Shown: positions 32,661 through 41,844 of the stretch, piece by piece
Numbering within the stretch: position 1 is the first letter of the stretch
Layout: each line of letters begins with the position of its first letter
Assembly (NCBI RefSeq): GCF_004297265.1
Contig: NZ_SCUT01000054.1
Span: forward strand, 1-64,000
Reading direction: 5' to 3'
DNA: 64,000 nt
Source of the DNA: Reyranella sp.
GTDB lineage: Bacteria; Pseudomonadota; Alphaproteobacteria; Reyranellales; Reyranellaceae
Position numbers and translations under genes: made by a program
The notes under the pieces: model-generated
Seen by the model: the letters and a program-made list of their open reading frames with translations, nothing else
Told to the model about the DNA's origin: nothing
Database searches by the model: none

Positions 32661-32800
32661 TGACGATGCCTTCGGGCGATCCCTCGGGAGACCCGCCGCC
32701 GCCGGTGCCCTCTGCTGCAGCGCAGCGTGGATTTCGTCACTGGACCGTCATCGGCGTCGGCGCCGTCGTGCTGATCCTCGTATTTCTTGCGAGTCGCTAG
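32660..32800 (+). CDS. Small single-pass membrane protein in the cox-like operon
   Basis: A 46-codon frame starting at an ATG that overlaps the CoxG stop (TGATGACG) and ending TAG at 32798-32800. The translation is a Pro/Ser/Ala-rich 24-residue head (with D-P-P-P-P-V-P-S) followed by a clean hydrophobic segment W-T-V-I-G-V-G-A-V-V-L-I-L-V-F-L and the end A-S-R. That is one predicted transmembrane helix with a very short tail. The overlap with coxG argues that it is translated. In many CoxG proteins the membrane anchor is the C-terminus of the same chain; here it may be split off as a separate gene. No homologs are recalled. Confidence 0.6.
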   Translation: MTMPSGDPSGDPPPPVPSAAAQRGFRHWTVIGVGAVVLILVFLASR

Positions 32801-32926
32801 CAGCTGGCGTTCGACGCCAGCAATTCCCTTGACCGCTACATGGGGGGCTTGTCAGAGTCCCGCCCAACGCCCGGCGGCCGTTTCTGGTTGCGGCCGCGCA
32901 AACCAATACGTGAGGGGAGATTGAGT

Positions 32927-33412
<486 letters not shown>

Positions 33413-33416
33413 CCCC

Positions 33417-35801
33417 ATGACCTCCGCCACCGGAATCGGCGCCCGCGTCCTGCGTACGGAAGACAAGCGCTTCCTGACCGGAACCGGTCGCTATGTCGAC
33501 GATCTGCCCCTCGCCCGGGCGACCTACGCGTACTTCCTGCGTTCGCCGCATGCCCATGCGAAGATCAAGAGCATCGACATTTCGGCGGCGGAAAAGCTTC
33601 CAGGCGTCGTCAACATCTTCACCGGCAAGGATCTTGTCGATGCAAAAGTGGGCGGCCTGATCTGTGGCTGGGTGGTGAAGGACAAGCATGGCGAGCCGCA
33701 CAAGGCGCCGCCGCACCCGGTGATGGCGGTCGATACCGTCCGCTATGTCGGCGACACCGTCGCCATGGTCGTGGCCAACAGCCATGACGAGGCGAGGGAT
33801 GCAGCCGAGGCGATCAAGGTCGAGTACGAGGTCCTGCCGGCCATCGTCGATCTCGCCAGGGCGCTCGACAAGGGTGCGCCGCAGGTCCACGCCGAGGCGC
33901 CGGGCAACCTGATCTACGACTGGGAGATCGGCGTGAAGGCCGATGTCGAGGCGGCATTCGCCAAGGCGGCGCACGTCACCAAAATGGACATCGTCAACAA
34001 TCGCCTGATCCCCAATGCGATGGAGCCGCGCGCCGCCGCGGCCGAGTACGACAAGGGCACGGGCAACTACACGCTCTGGTCGACCTCGCAGAACCCGCAT
34101 GTGCTGCGCCTGATCCTGTCGGCCTTCGTGTTGGGCATTCCCGAGCACAAGCTGCGCGTCATCGCCCCCGACGTGGGCGGTGGCTTCGGCAGCAAGATCT
34201 TCTGCTATGCGGACGAGACGATGGTCTGCTGGGCGGCCTCGCGGGTCGGCCGGCCGATCAAGTGGACGGCCGAGCGCAGCGAGTCGTTCCAGACCGATTG
34301 TCATGGCCGCGACCACGTCACCCATGCCGAGCTGGCGCTCGACAAGGAGGGCAAGTTCCTGGCTCTCAAGGTCGAGACGATCGCCAACATGGGCGCCTAT
34401 CTGTCGACCTTCTCGACGGCGGTTCCGACCTATCTCTACGCCACCCTGCTGGCCGGCCAGTACACGACGCCGCTCATCTATGCCAACGTGAAGGCGGCAG
34501 TGACGCACACGGCGCCGGTCGATGCCTATCGCGGGGCGGGACGCCCCGAGGCGACGTTCGTCGTGGAGACCATCGTCAGCAAGGCGGCGGCCGAGCTGAA
34601 GATGGATCCGGCCGAGCTGCGCCGGAAGAACTTCATCCCGTCGACGGCCTTCCCGTACCAGACGCCGGTGGCGCTGCAGTACGATTCGGGCAACTACCCG
34701 CCGATCATCGACGAGGCGATGAAGATCGCCGACTATCCGGGCTTCGAGACTCGCCGGGCCGAGGCCAAGGCGCGTGGCAAGCTGCGCGGCATCGGCTTCT
34801 CGTCCTACATCGAGGCTTGCGGCCTCGCGCCCTCGCAGGTGATCGGCCAGCTGGGCGGCGGCGTCGGCCAGTGGGAGTCGGCGCAGATCAAGTTCAACCC
34901 GACGGGCAACGTGCAGGTCATCACCGGCTCGCACAGTCACGGCCAGGGACACGAGACGACCTTCGCGCAGCTCGTCCACGACCGGCTGGGCGTGCCGATG
35001 GACCAGATCGAGGTGGTTCACGGCGATACGTCGACGACCACCTTCGGCATGGGCACTTATGGCAGCCGTTCGCTGGCGGTCGGCGGCTCGGCCATCATGA
35101 AGGCGACGGACAAGATCATCGCCAAGGGCAAGAAGATCGCGGCCCATCTGATGGAAGCCGACGCGGCCGACGTCGTGTTCGAGAACGGCACCTTCAAGGT
35201 GGCGGGCACGGACAAGGCCGTGCCACTGGCGCAGGCCGTCTTCGCCGCCTACGTGCCGCACAATTATCCGCTGGCCGAGATCGAGCCGGGCATGGACGAG
35301 AACGCCTTCTACGATCCGGCGAACTTCGTCTATCCCTCGGGCACGCAGATCTGCGAGGTCGAGATCGATCCGGACACCGGCATCGTCGAGGTCGTCGCCC
35401 ACACGGCGGTCGACGATTTCGGCAACATCATCAATCCGATGATCGTCGAGGGGCAGGTCCATGGCGGCATCGTCCAGGGGGTGGGCCAGGCGCTGTTCGA
35501 GGGCGCGGTCTACGACAAGGAGACGGGGCAGCTGCTGAGCGGCTCGTTCATGGACTACACCATGCCGCGCGCCGACAACTTCCCGTCGTTCAAGCTTGGC
35601 TACAAGGTCACCCCGTGCCCGCACAATCCGCTGGGCGTGAAGGGATGCGGCGAGGCGGGGGCCATCGCGGCGCCCGCGGCCGTGATGAATGCGGTTCACA
35701 ACGCGCTGGCGCCGATCGGCGTCAAGCATGTCGAAATGCCCGCCACACCGCTCAACGTGTGGCAGTCGATCCAGGGCGCCCAGCACGCGGCGGCCGAGTA
35801 A
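33417..35801 (+). CDS. Molybdopterin-binding large subunit, form II CoxL / xanthine dehydrogenase family
   Basis: A 794-residue molybdenum hydroxylase large subunit carrying the Mo-cytosine-dinucleotide site. It begins IGARVLRTEDKRFLTGTGRYVDD as CoxL-type proteins do. Molybdopterin-contact motifs include GGGFGSKIF near residue 256. The active-site loop reads A-Y-R-G-A-G-R near residue 370, which is the form II signature; true aerobic CO dehydrogenases (form I) have A-Y-x-C-S-F-R with the Cu-binding Cys. The catalytic Glu is in the late GCGEAG. The gene follows coxS-like by four bases. CO oxidation should therefore not be assumed; the real substrate may be another aldehyde or heterocycle. Confidence 0.93.
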   Translation: MTSATGIGARVLRTEDKRFLTGTGRYVDDLPLARATYAYFLRSPHAHAKIKSIDISAAEKLPGVVNIFTGKDLVDAKVGGLICGWVVKDKHGEPHKAPPHPVMAVDTVRYVGDTVAMVVANSHDEARDAAEAIKVEYEVLPAIVDLARALDKGAPQVHAEAPGNLIYDWEIGVKADVEAAFAKAAHVTKMDIVNNRLIPNAMEPRAAAAEYDKGTGNYTLWSTSQNPHVLRLILSAFVLGIPEHKLRVIAPDVGGGFGSKIFCYADETMVCWAASRVGRPIKWTAERSESFQTDCHGRDHVTHAELALDKEGKFLALKVETIANMGAYLSTFSTAVPTYLYATLLAGQYTTPLIYANVKAAVTHTAPVDAYRGAGRPEATFVVETIVSKAAAELKMDPAELRRKNFIPSTAFPYQTPVALQYDSGNYPPIIDEAMKIADYPGFETRRAEAKARGKLRGIGFSSYIEACGLAPSQVIGQLGGGVGQWESAQIKFNPTGNVQVITGSHSHGQGHETTFAQLVHDRLGVPMDQIEVVHGDTSTTTFGMGTYGSRSLAVGGSAIMKATDKIIAKGKKIAAHLMEADAADVVFENGTFKVAGTDKAVPLAQAVFAAYVPHNYPLAEIEPGMDENAFYDPANFVYPSGTQICEVEIDPDTGIVEVVAHTAVDDFGNIINPMIVEGQVHGGIVQGVGQALFEGAVYDKETGQLLSGSFMDYTMPRADNFPSFKLGYKVTPCPHNPLGVKGCGEAGAIAAPAAVMNAVHNALAPIGVKHVEMPATPLNVWQSIQGAQHAAAE

Positions 35802-35816
35802 ACGGAGGAAGTCCAG

Positions 35817-36614
35817 ATGTACGATTTTGCCTACCATCGCCCGAAGTCGGTCGCCGACGCGATTGCCCTGCTCAAGGGCAAGGAAGAGGCCCGTCCGATG
35901 TCGGGCGGCATGACGCTGATCCCGACCCTGAAGCAGCGCCTGGCCCGGCCGAGCGACGTCGTGGATCTCGGCGGCGTCAAGGAGCTCGCCGGCATCAAGG
36001 TCGAGGGCGACAGGGTCGTCATCGGCGGCATGACCAAGCACGGTGACGTTGCAACCTCGGCCGACGTGAAGAAGCTCATTCCGGCCCTGGCCGACCTGGC
36101 CGGCCACATCGGCGATCCGCAGGTCCGCAACCGCGGCACGATGGGTGGCTCGGTCGCCAACAACGATCCGGCGGCGGACTATCCCGCGGCCGTTGTGGCG
36201 CTGAACGCGACCGTGACGACGAACACCGGCAAGCATGCGGCCGACGACTTCTTCAAGGGCCTGTTCGAGACGGCGCTGGCGGACGGTGAGATCGTCACCT
36301 CGATCAGCTTCCCCAAGGCCGAGAAGGCCGCCTACATGAAGTTCCCGAACCCGGCCTCGCGTTACGCGATGGTCGGCGTGTTCGTCGCCAAGACCGCCGC
36401 CGGCGTGCGGGTCGCGGTGACCGGAGCCGGCCCGTGCGTCTTCCGGGTGAAGGCGATGGAGGAAGCGCTCTCCAAGAACTTCTCGTCGGACGCCATCAAG
36501 GACATCAAGGTGCCGGCCGATGGCCTGAACAGCGACATCCACGGCAGCGCCGAATATCGCGCCCATCTGGTCGGTGTGATGGCCCGCCGCGCGGTCGACA
36601 AGGCCAACAAGTAG
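35817..36614 (+). CDS. FAD-binding medium subunit of molybdenum hydroxylase (CoxM type)
   Basis: A 265-residue flavoprotein subunit passing electrons from the large and small subunits to an acceptor. FAD contacts: G-G-M-T-L-I-P near residue 30 (AGGHSLLP motif of the family) and the TIGG-like RNRGTMGGSVANNDPAAD near residue 103. The C-terminal CO_deh_flav_C domain starts near residue 165. A good GGAGGA ribosome-binding site precedes the ATG, 15 bases after the large-subunit stop. It ends the operon; a strong intrinsic terminator follows. Confidence 0.94.
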   Translation: MYDFAYHRPKSVADAIALLKGKEEARPMSGGMTLIPTLKQRLARPSDVVDLGGVKELAGIKVEGDRVVIGGMTKHGDVATSADVKKLIPALADLAGHIGDPQVRNRGTMGGSVANNDPAADYPAAVVALNATVTTNTGKHAADDFFKGLFETALADGEIVTSISFPKAEKAAYMKFPNPASRYAMVGVFVAKTAAGVRVAVTGAGPCVFRVKAMEEALSKNFSSDAIKDIKVPADGLNSDIHGSAEYRAHLVGVMARRAVDKANK

Positions 36615-36642
36615 CCGCCGGCCAAAGCAGGGACTAACGTCG

Positions 36643-36671
36643 GGGCGCCCCAACGGGGCGCCCTTTCGTTT
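36643..36671 (+). terminator. Intrinsic terminator of the cox-like operon
   Basis: A perfect 9-bp GC stem, GGGCGCCCC / GGGGCGCCC (36643-36651 and 36655-36663), with a three-base AAC loop and then TTTCGTTTG. It sits 29 bases after the CoxM-like stop and 20 bases before the pcp start. Confidence 0.85.
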
Positions 36672-36690
36672 GTCTGGAAGAGAGTACGAC

Positions 36691-37332
36691 ATGAAGGCTT
36701 TGGTGACGGGTTTCGATCCGTTCGGCGGCGACAAGGTCAATCCCTCGTCCCTGGCGGTGAGCCGGCTGAAGAAGAAGATCGGGAAGGTGACCGTGGTGAC
36801 GGCGGTCCTGCCGACCTCCTACGCCAAGTCGGCCAGGGTGCTGCGCGAGGCGATCGACAAGGTCAGGCCCGACATCGTGTTGTGCGTCGGCCAGGCCGGC
36901 GGTCGCACCGAGCTCTGCCTCGAGCGGGTCGGCATCAATGTCCAGGATGCGCGCATTCCCGACAACGACCGCAAGCAGCCGATCGACGTCCCGGTGCGGA
37001 CCGACGGCCCCGCGGCCTATTTCGCGACCCTGCCGATCAAGGCCTGCGTCGCGGCAATGCGGAAGGCGGGCCTGCCGGCCGCCGTCTCCAATACGGCAGG
37101 CACCTTCGTCTGCAACCACATCCTCTATTCGCTGATGGACATCATCGAAAGCCACCCGGCGAGGATGCGCGGCGGCTTCCTTCACATCCCCTATGTGCCG
37201 GAGCAGGCGGCGCGGCTGGGCGGTGCACCGTCGATGGCCGTCGACGACATCGCCCGCGGCATCGAGATCATCATCGCGACCAGCGCGGCGCGGACGACGG
37301 ACATCCACACGGCCGAGGGCCGGATCTCCTGA
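36691..37332 (+). CDS. pcp: Pyroglutamyl-peptidase I
   Basis: A 213-residue cysteine peptidase (family C15) removing N-terminal pyroglutamate from peptides. The catalytic triad fits: Glu78 in LCLERVGIN, Cys141 in GTFVCNHI, and His165 in FLHIPYVP. The start LVTGFDPFGG is the standard family opening, so the ATG at 36691 is chosen even though the frame extends a few codons upstream into the terminator. It is a monocistronic unit; the next gene is convergent. Confidence 0.95.
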   Translation: MKALVTGFDPFGGDKVNPSSLAVSRLKKKIGKVTVVTAVLPTSYAKSARVLREAIDKVRPDIVLCVGQAGGRTELCLERVGINVQDARIPDNDRKQPIDVPVRTDGPAAYFATLPIKACVAAMRKAGLPAAVSNTAGTFVCNHILYSLMDIIESHPARMRGGFLHIPYVPEQAARLGGAPSMAVDDIARGIEIIIATSAARTTDIHTAEGRIS

Positions 37333-37436
37333 CGTTCGACCTCATCGGGGCGCGAAACTCCAGTTACGCTCTTATTGCCGCTACCGACAAAGTCTGAGCG
37401 CCACAGGAGTGGCGCGCTCCATTGTTCGAGGCCTCG

Positions 37437-40400
37437 CTACTCCGCCGCGATGGCGAGCGGCGGCGGGATGTGGCGGGTCGGCGCGGTCTCCGTCGCGGCG
37501 GCCGGCCTCTTGACCCGGAACCAGGCGGCGTAGAGTGCCGGCAGGAAGAGCAGGGTGAGGGCGGTGGCGACCAGCAGGCCGCCCATGAGCGCCACGGCCA
37601 TTGGGCCCCAGAAGACGCTGCGCGACAGCGGGATCATGGCGAAGATCGCGGTGCCGGCGGTCAGCAGGATGGGGCGGGCACGGCGCACCGTGGCGTCGAT
37701 CACCGCGTCCCATTTGGTGTGGCCCGCCGCGATGTCCTGGTCGATCTGGTCCACCAGGATCACCGAGTTGCGCATGATCATGCCGGCGAGCGCGATCACG
37801 CCCAGCAGCGAGACGAAGCCGAAGGGCTGGTTGAACAGCAGCAGGAACAGCGACACGCCAATCAGGCCGAGCGGTGCGGTGAGCAACACCAGCGCCAGCT
37901 TCGAGAAGCTCTGCAGCTGCAGCATCAGGAAAAGGATCATCAGGAAGGCCATCAGCGGCATCATCTTGAAGATCGAGGCCTGGCTCTTGGCCGATTCCTC
38001 CTGGTCGCCGCCGACCTCGATGCGGTAGCCGGGTGGCAGGCTGGCGCGGACCGGCGCCAGAGCCTTGTCGATGCGGGCGGCCACGTCGGGGCCCTGGACG
38101 CCGTCGGCCACACCGGCGCGAACGGTCATCAGCAGGTCCTTGTTGCGGCGCCACAGGATCGGCTCCTCGAGCTCGAACTTCAGCGTGGCGAGCTGTGCCA
38201 GCGAGACGACGCCGCCCGTGGAGGTACGCAGGTTGATCGCCTCCAGGCCCTCGACGCTCAGCCGTTCCGGCGCGACGGCGCGGGCGACTACGTCGATCGA
38301 CTCGGTGCGGTCGCGATACTGGGTGACGGTGATGCCGGTCAGCAGGGTCTGCAGCGAGTTGCCAAGCGCCTGCGAATCGACACCCAGCGCGCGGGCTTTC
38401 GCCTGGTCGACCTCGAGGCGTACTGTCTTGGCCAGCTCGTTCCAGTCGAAGTTGATGTCGCGGGTCGCGGGATCGGCTTTGAAGACCTGCCGGACCTGTT
38501 CCGCAACCTTTCGCACCTGCTGCGGATCGTCCCCCAGCACGCGGAACATGACAGGGTAGCTGACGGGCGGGCCGTTCTGCAGGCGCTGCACGCGGGCGCG
38601 CACGGCCTCGAAATCCTTCTTGAAGAGGCTGTCGAGTTCGGCGACGACGCGCTCGCGCGCCACCAGATCCTTGGTCATGACGATGACCTGGCCGAAATTG
38701 GCGTTGGACAATTCAGGCACCGTCGGCAGGTAGAAGCGCGGGCTGCCGGCGCCGACATAGGCGGTGTAGGAGGCGACGTCGGAACTGTTGCCGAGCCAGG
38801 TTTCCAGCTTGCGGACCTCGGCGTCGGTCGCGGCCCACGAGGCGCCCTGTGCCAGCTTGAGGTCGACGATCAGTTCAGGCCGGTTGGCGGTCGGGAAGAA
38901 CTGCTTGGACACGAAGCCGAACGCCGCGAGCGAGCCCACGAAGGCCAGCGCCGTGATGACGATCGTGGTCTTGCGCCAGGTAACGCACCACACGACGATC
39001 TTGCGGAAGAGCGTGTAGAGGCGCCCGTTATAGGGATCGTGGTGCTGCACCTTGGGCGTCGGCAGCAGATGGTAGCCCATCCAGGGCGTGAACAGCACGG
39101 CCACGAACCACGATATGATCAGCGACAGGCCCACCACCCAGAAGATCGAGTTGGTGTATTCGCCGGCGCCGGAGCGCGCGAAGCCCACCGGCACAAAGCC
39201 GACGGCCGTCACGAGCGTGCCGGTCAGCATGGGGAAGGCGGTGGAAGTGTAGGCATAGGTCGCGGCTTCCATCCGGCTGGCGCCCTGTTCGAGCTTCACC
39301 ATCATCATCTCGACGGCGATGATGGCGTCGTCGACCAGCAGGCCGAGCGCGATGATCAGCGCGCCGAGCGAGATGCGCTGGAAATCGATGCCCAGCAGCA
39401 GCATGCCGACGAAGGTTATGGCCAGCACCAGCGGCACCGACAGCGCCACGATCACGCCGGTGCGGATGCCCAGGCTGATGAAGGACACCACCAGCACGAT
39501 CGCCAGAGCCTCGAGCAGCGAGGAGCTGAATTCCTCGAACGATTTGCTCACGACCTCGGGCTGATTGGCGATGCGATGCACCGTGATGCCGACCGGCAGG
39601 CCGGCTTCCACCTCTTCCATGGTCTTGTCTAGGGCAGCGCCCAATTTCTGGACGTTGCCGCCGGGCGCCATGACGACGCCGAGGCCGATCACCGCCTTGC
39701 CGTTGTAGCGCATGGCGAGCTGGCGCGGATCCTGGTAGCCGCGCTTGATCTCCGCGACGTCGCCTAGGGTCAGGGTCTGGCCATTGGCGGTGAAGGGCAA
39801 TGCCAGGAGTTGCTCTGCCGAGGTCGGCGCGCCGTCGACGCGGACGGCGACCCGCTCGCCCTTGGTTTCGACCGTGCCGGCCGCCACGATCGCATTCTGC
39901 CGGCGCACGACCTCGAGGATCTGCTCGACCGGAACGCCCAGCAGGGCGAGTCTCGTGTGGCTGAACTCGATGTAGATCTTCTCGTCCTGCAGACCGAACA
40001 GGTCGGCCTTGGTGACGTCGGGCACGCGCAGCAGGCGCTGGCGCACCGCCTTGGCGATCTCCTTGACCTCGGCGGGCGAGAAGCCGTCGGACTCGAAGGC
40101 CCAGATCAGGCTGTAGGTGTCGCCGTACTCGTCGTTGAAGAAGGGGCCAACCACGCCCTGCGGCAGCGAGCTCCGGATGTCGCCGACCTTCTTGCGCACC
40201 TGGTACCAGAGGTCCGCGACCTTCGAGGGCGGGGTGTCGTCCCGCAGCGAGACGTAGATCACCGTCTCACCGGGCTTGGTGTAACTCTGGACGTTGTAGA
40301 AGAAGGGCAGCTCCTGCAGCTTGGTCTCGATCTTCTCCGTGACCTGCTGCTCTACTTCGCGCGATGTGGCGCCGGGCCAGGCCGCCGACACGACCATCTG

Positions 40401-40541
40401 CTTGATGGTGAAGGGCGGATCCTCGGCGCGGCCCAGATTGAAGAAGGCGTAGAATCCGGCCAGGGTCAGCGCGATCATGAAGAACACGGTGAGCGTGCTG
40501 TACTTGAGCGCCAGCGCCGAGAGATTGGTGCGTGTCGTCAT
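37437..40541 (-). CDS. RND efflux pump inner-membrane permease
   Basis: A 1034-residue proton-driven RND transporter with the usual twelve membrane helices in two halves and two large periplasmic loops. Helix 1 is LALKYSTLTVFFMIALTLAGFY. The proton-relay Asp pair is in G-L-L-V-D-D-A-I-I-A-V-E near residue 405. Porter-domain segments such as W-P-G-A-T-S-R-E-V-E are near residue 55. It follows its periplasmic adaptor by 38 bases. The divergent TetR regulator implies drug- or stress-induced expression. No outer-membrane channel gene is present, so a TolC-like protein from elsewhere is needed. The sequence looks closer to the poorly studied MexK/TriC-like branch than to AcrB, an impression only. 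Confidence 0.94.
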   Translation of the reverse strand: MTTRTNLSALALKYSTLTVFFMIALTLAGFYAFFNLGRAEDPPFTIKQMVVSAAWPGATSREVEQQVTEKIETKLQELPFFYNVQSYTKPGETVIYVSLRDDTPPSKVADLWYQVRKKVGDIRSSLPQGVVGPFFNDEYGDTYSLIWAFESDGFSPAEVKEIAKAVRQRLLRVPDVTKADLFGLQDEKIYIEFSHTRLALLGVPVEQILEVVRRQNAIVAAGTVETKGERVAVRVDGAPTSAEQLLALPFTANGQTLTLGDVAEIKRGYQDPRQLAMRYNGKAVIGLGVVMAPGGNVQKLGAALDKTMEEVEAGLPVGITVHRIANQPEVVSKSFEEFSSSLLEALAIVLVVSFISLGIRTGVIVALSVPLVLAITFVGMLLLGIDFQRISLGALIIALGLLVDDAIIAVEMMMVKLEQGASRMEAATYAYTSTAFPMLTGTLVTAVGFVPVGFARSGAGEYTNSIFWVVGLSLIISWFVAVLFTPWMGYHLLPTPKVQHHDPYNGRLYTLFRKIVVWCVTWRKTTIVITALAFVGSLAAFGFVSKQFFPTANRPELIVDLKLAQGASWAATDAEVRKLETWLGNSSDVASYTAYVGAGSPRFYLPTVPELSNANFGQVIVMTKDLVARERVVAELDSLFKKDFEAVRARVQRLQNGPPVSYPVMFRVLGDDPQQVRKVAEQVRQVFKADPATRDINFDWNELAKTVRLEVDQAKARALGVDSQALGNSLQTLLTGITVTQYRDRTESIDVVARAVAPERLSVEGLEAINLRTSTGGVVSLAQLATLKFELEEPILWRRNKDLLMTVRAGVADGVQGPDVAARIDKALAPVRASLPPGYRIEVGGDQEESAKSQASIFKMMPLMAFLMILFLMLQLQSFSKLALVLLTAPLGLIGVSLFLLLFNQPFGFVSLLGVIALAGMIMRNSVILVDQIDQDIAAGHTKWDAVIDATVRRARPILLTAGTAIFAMIPLSRSVFWGPMAVALMGGLLVATALTLLFLPALYAAWFRVKRPAAATETAPTRHIPPPLAIAAE

Positions 40542-40579
40542 GGATCGTCTCCCCTGGAGCGAAGTCGGGGCGGTAGCCG

Positions 40580-41734
40580 CTAGCGGGCCGCCTGCTGCTG
40601 CGACTGGAGCGGCTTCACCTTCTGGCCGGTCTCGAGCTTGTGCACGCCCGCGGTGGCGATCAGCTCGCCCTCCTTGACGCCCGACAGGATCGCGGCGGTG
40701 TCGTCACGCCAGCGCGCGATCGTGACGGCGCGCAGTTCGACCGTGCCGCTGTCGCGGTCGACCACCCAGACGGCGGGTTGGGTGCCGCGCTGGAAGATGG
40801 CGGAGAGGGGCACTTCGGCGACGGGCGTGCGATCGGGCCGTTCGAAGCCCAGCGTCGCGGTCATGCCGAGCCCGATGAACTGCGGAGGCTCCAGCACGCT
40901 GAAGCGCGCGGCGTAGGTGCGGGTCACGGGATCGGCGCTGGGCGAGAGTTCGCGCAGCTTGGCGGCATGACGCCGGCCCGGATCGGACCAGAGTTCGAAG
41001 CTCGCGCCCTGCGCCTCGCGCACGGCCTTCAGCCGGTGCTCGGGGACGCCGACCAGGATTTCCAGCTCGTCCGTTCGGGCGAGGCGGATCACGCCCTGGC
41101 CCTGCGCCATGACCTGTCCCACCTCGGCCTGGACGGCGGTGACGACACCAGCCGCGTCGGCGCGCAGCACCGTATAGGCGAGGTTGTTCTCCGCCGAGGA
41201 AAGCTGGCTCTTGGCCTGGTCGACGCGAGCGAGCGCGGTCGAGGCCAGCGACTGCCGCTGGTCGAGCGTCTGCGGCACGAAGGCCATGCTGCCGCGCAGG
41301 TTCAGGTAACGCTCGTGATCGGCCTTGGCGCGCACATGGTCGGCCTCTGCCGATGCGAGCGCAGCGCGCGCATTGTCCACGGCGAGCTGGTAGTCGCTTG
41401 GATCGAGCGCGGCGATGACATCTCCCGGCTTCACGACCGCACCGACATCGACCGACCGCTGGGTGATCTTTCCAGAGACACGGAAACCCAGCGTGCTTTC
41501 GATGCGGGGTACGACCGTGCCGGCCAGCAGCAGCGTCTGGCCTTGCGTCCTGTAGGAAATCTCCGCGACCCGGGCAGGCCGGGTGACCGGCTCTGCGCTG
41601 GCCAGTGGGGTATTGTGCTTCGAGGTGAAAGAGTAGGCGGCGAATGCCCCGCCCGCGAGCGCCAAGCCAACGGTGCCCAGCACCACCAGCTTCTTTGCAG
41701 AGGGACGCGGCAGGCGAACGTTCGGGAGACGCAT
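40580..41734 (-). CDS. RND efflux periplasmic adaptor subunit (membrane fusion protein)
   Basis: A 384-residue HlyD/AcrA-type adaptor. An N-terminal hydrophobic anchor (residues ~14-35, V-V-L-G-T-V-G-L-A-L-A-G-G-A) precedes a lipoyl-like half (GFRVSGKITQRSVDVGAVVKPGDVIAALDPSDY near residue 80). A coiled-coil hairpin (~100-170, including ARAALASAEADHVRAKADHE) follows, then the second lipoyl half and beta-barrel. It bridges the permease and a TolC-like channel. It is first in the operon, with its start 110 bp from the divergent TetR gene and 20-50 bases from the palindromic operator candidate. Confidence 0.93.
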   Translation of the reverse strand: MRLPNVRLPRPSAKKLVVLGTVGLALAGGAFAAYSFTSKHNTPLASAEPVTRPARVAEISYRTQGQTLLLAGTVVPRIESTLGFRVSGKITQRSVDVGAVVKPGDVIAALDPSDYQLAVDNARAALASAEADHVRAKADHERYLNLRGSMAFVPQTLDQRQSLASTALARVDQAKSQLSSAENNLAYTVLRADAAGVVTAVQAEVGQVMAQGQGVIRLARTDELEILVGVPEHRLKAVREAQGASFELWSDPGRRHAAKLRELSPSADPVTRTYAARFSVLEPPQFIGLGMTATLGFERPDRTPVAEVPLSAIFQRGTQPAVWVVDRDSGTVELRAVTIARWRDDTAAILSGVKEGELIATAGVHKLETGQKVKPLQSQQQAAR

Positions 41735-41785
41735 GGCGGGGCTTCCTTCGGACGTCTACAATGGGCTGAAGAATCTAAACGCCGT

Positions 41786-41822
41786 TAACTTACCATTGAT
41801 AAGTTATCTGTGTTAATATAAT
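41786..41822 (+). promoter_or_regulatory. TetR operator candidate with overlapping promoter
   Basis: A 7-bp perfect inverted repeat TAACTTA-n7-TAAGTTA (41786-41806) sits in the AT-rich gap between the efflux operon and its divergent TetR gene. A consensus -10 box TATAAT lies at 41817-41822, and TTGATA at 41796-41801, inside the palindrome, could be its -35 (15-bp spacer, short). Binding of the regulator here would block its own promoter and probably that of the efflux operon. Site and function are inferred; spacing suits a TetR-type dimer. Confidence 0.65.
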
Positions 41823-41844
41823 AGTCAAGGGTAGGAGAACCCGA

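Noticed and set aside
33417..35801. Aerobic CO dehydrogenase (form I) large subunit
   Set aside because: The active-site motif is A-Y-R-G-A-G-R, without the copper-binding Cys of form I.
37422..39632. A 736-codon plus-strand frame opposite the RND permease
   Set aside because: The sequence is His/Gln/Gly-rich without recognisable domains, and the opposite strand encodes a complete RND pump.
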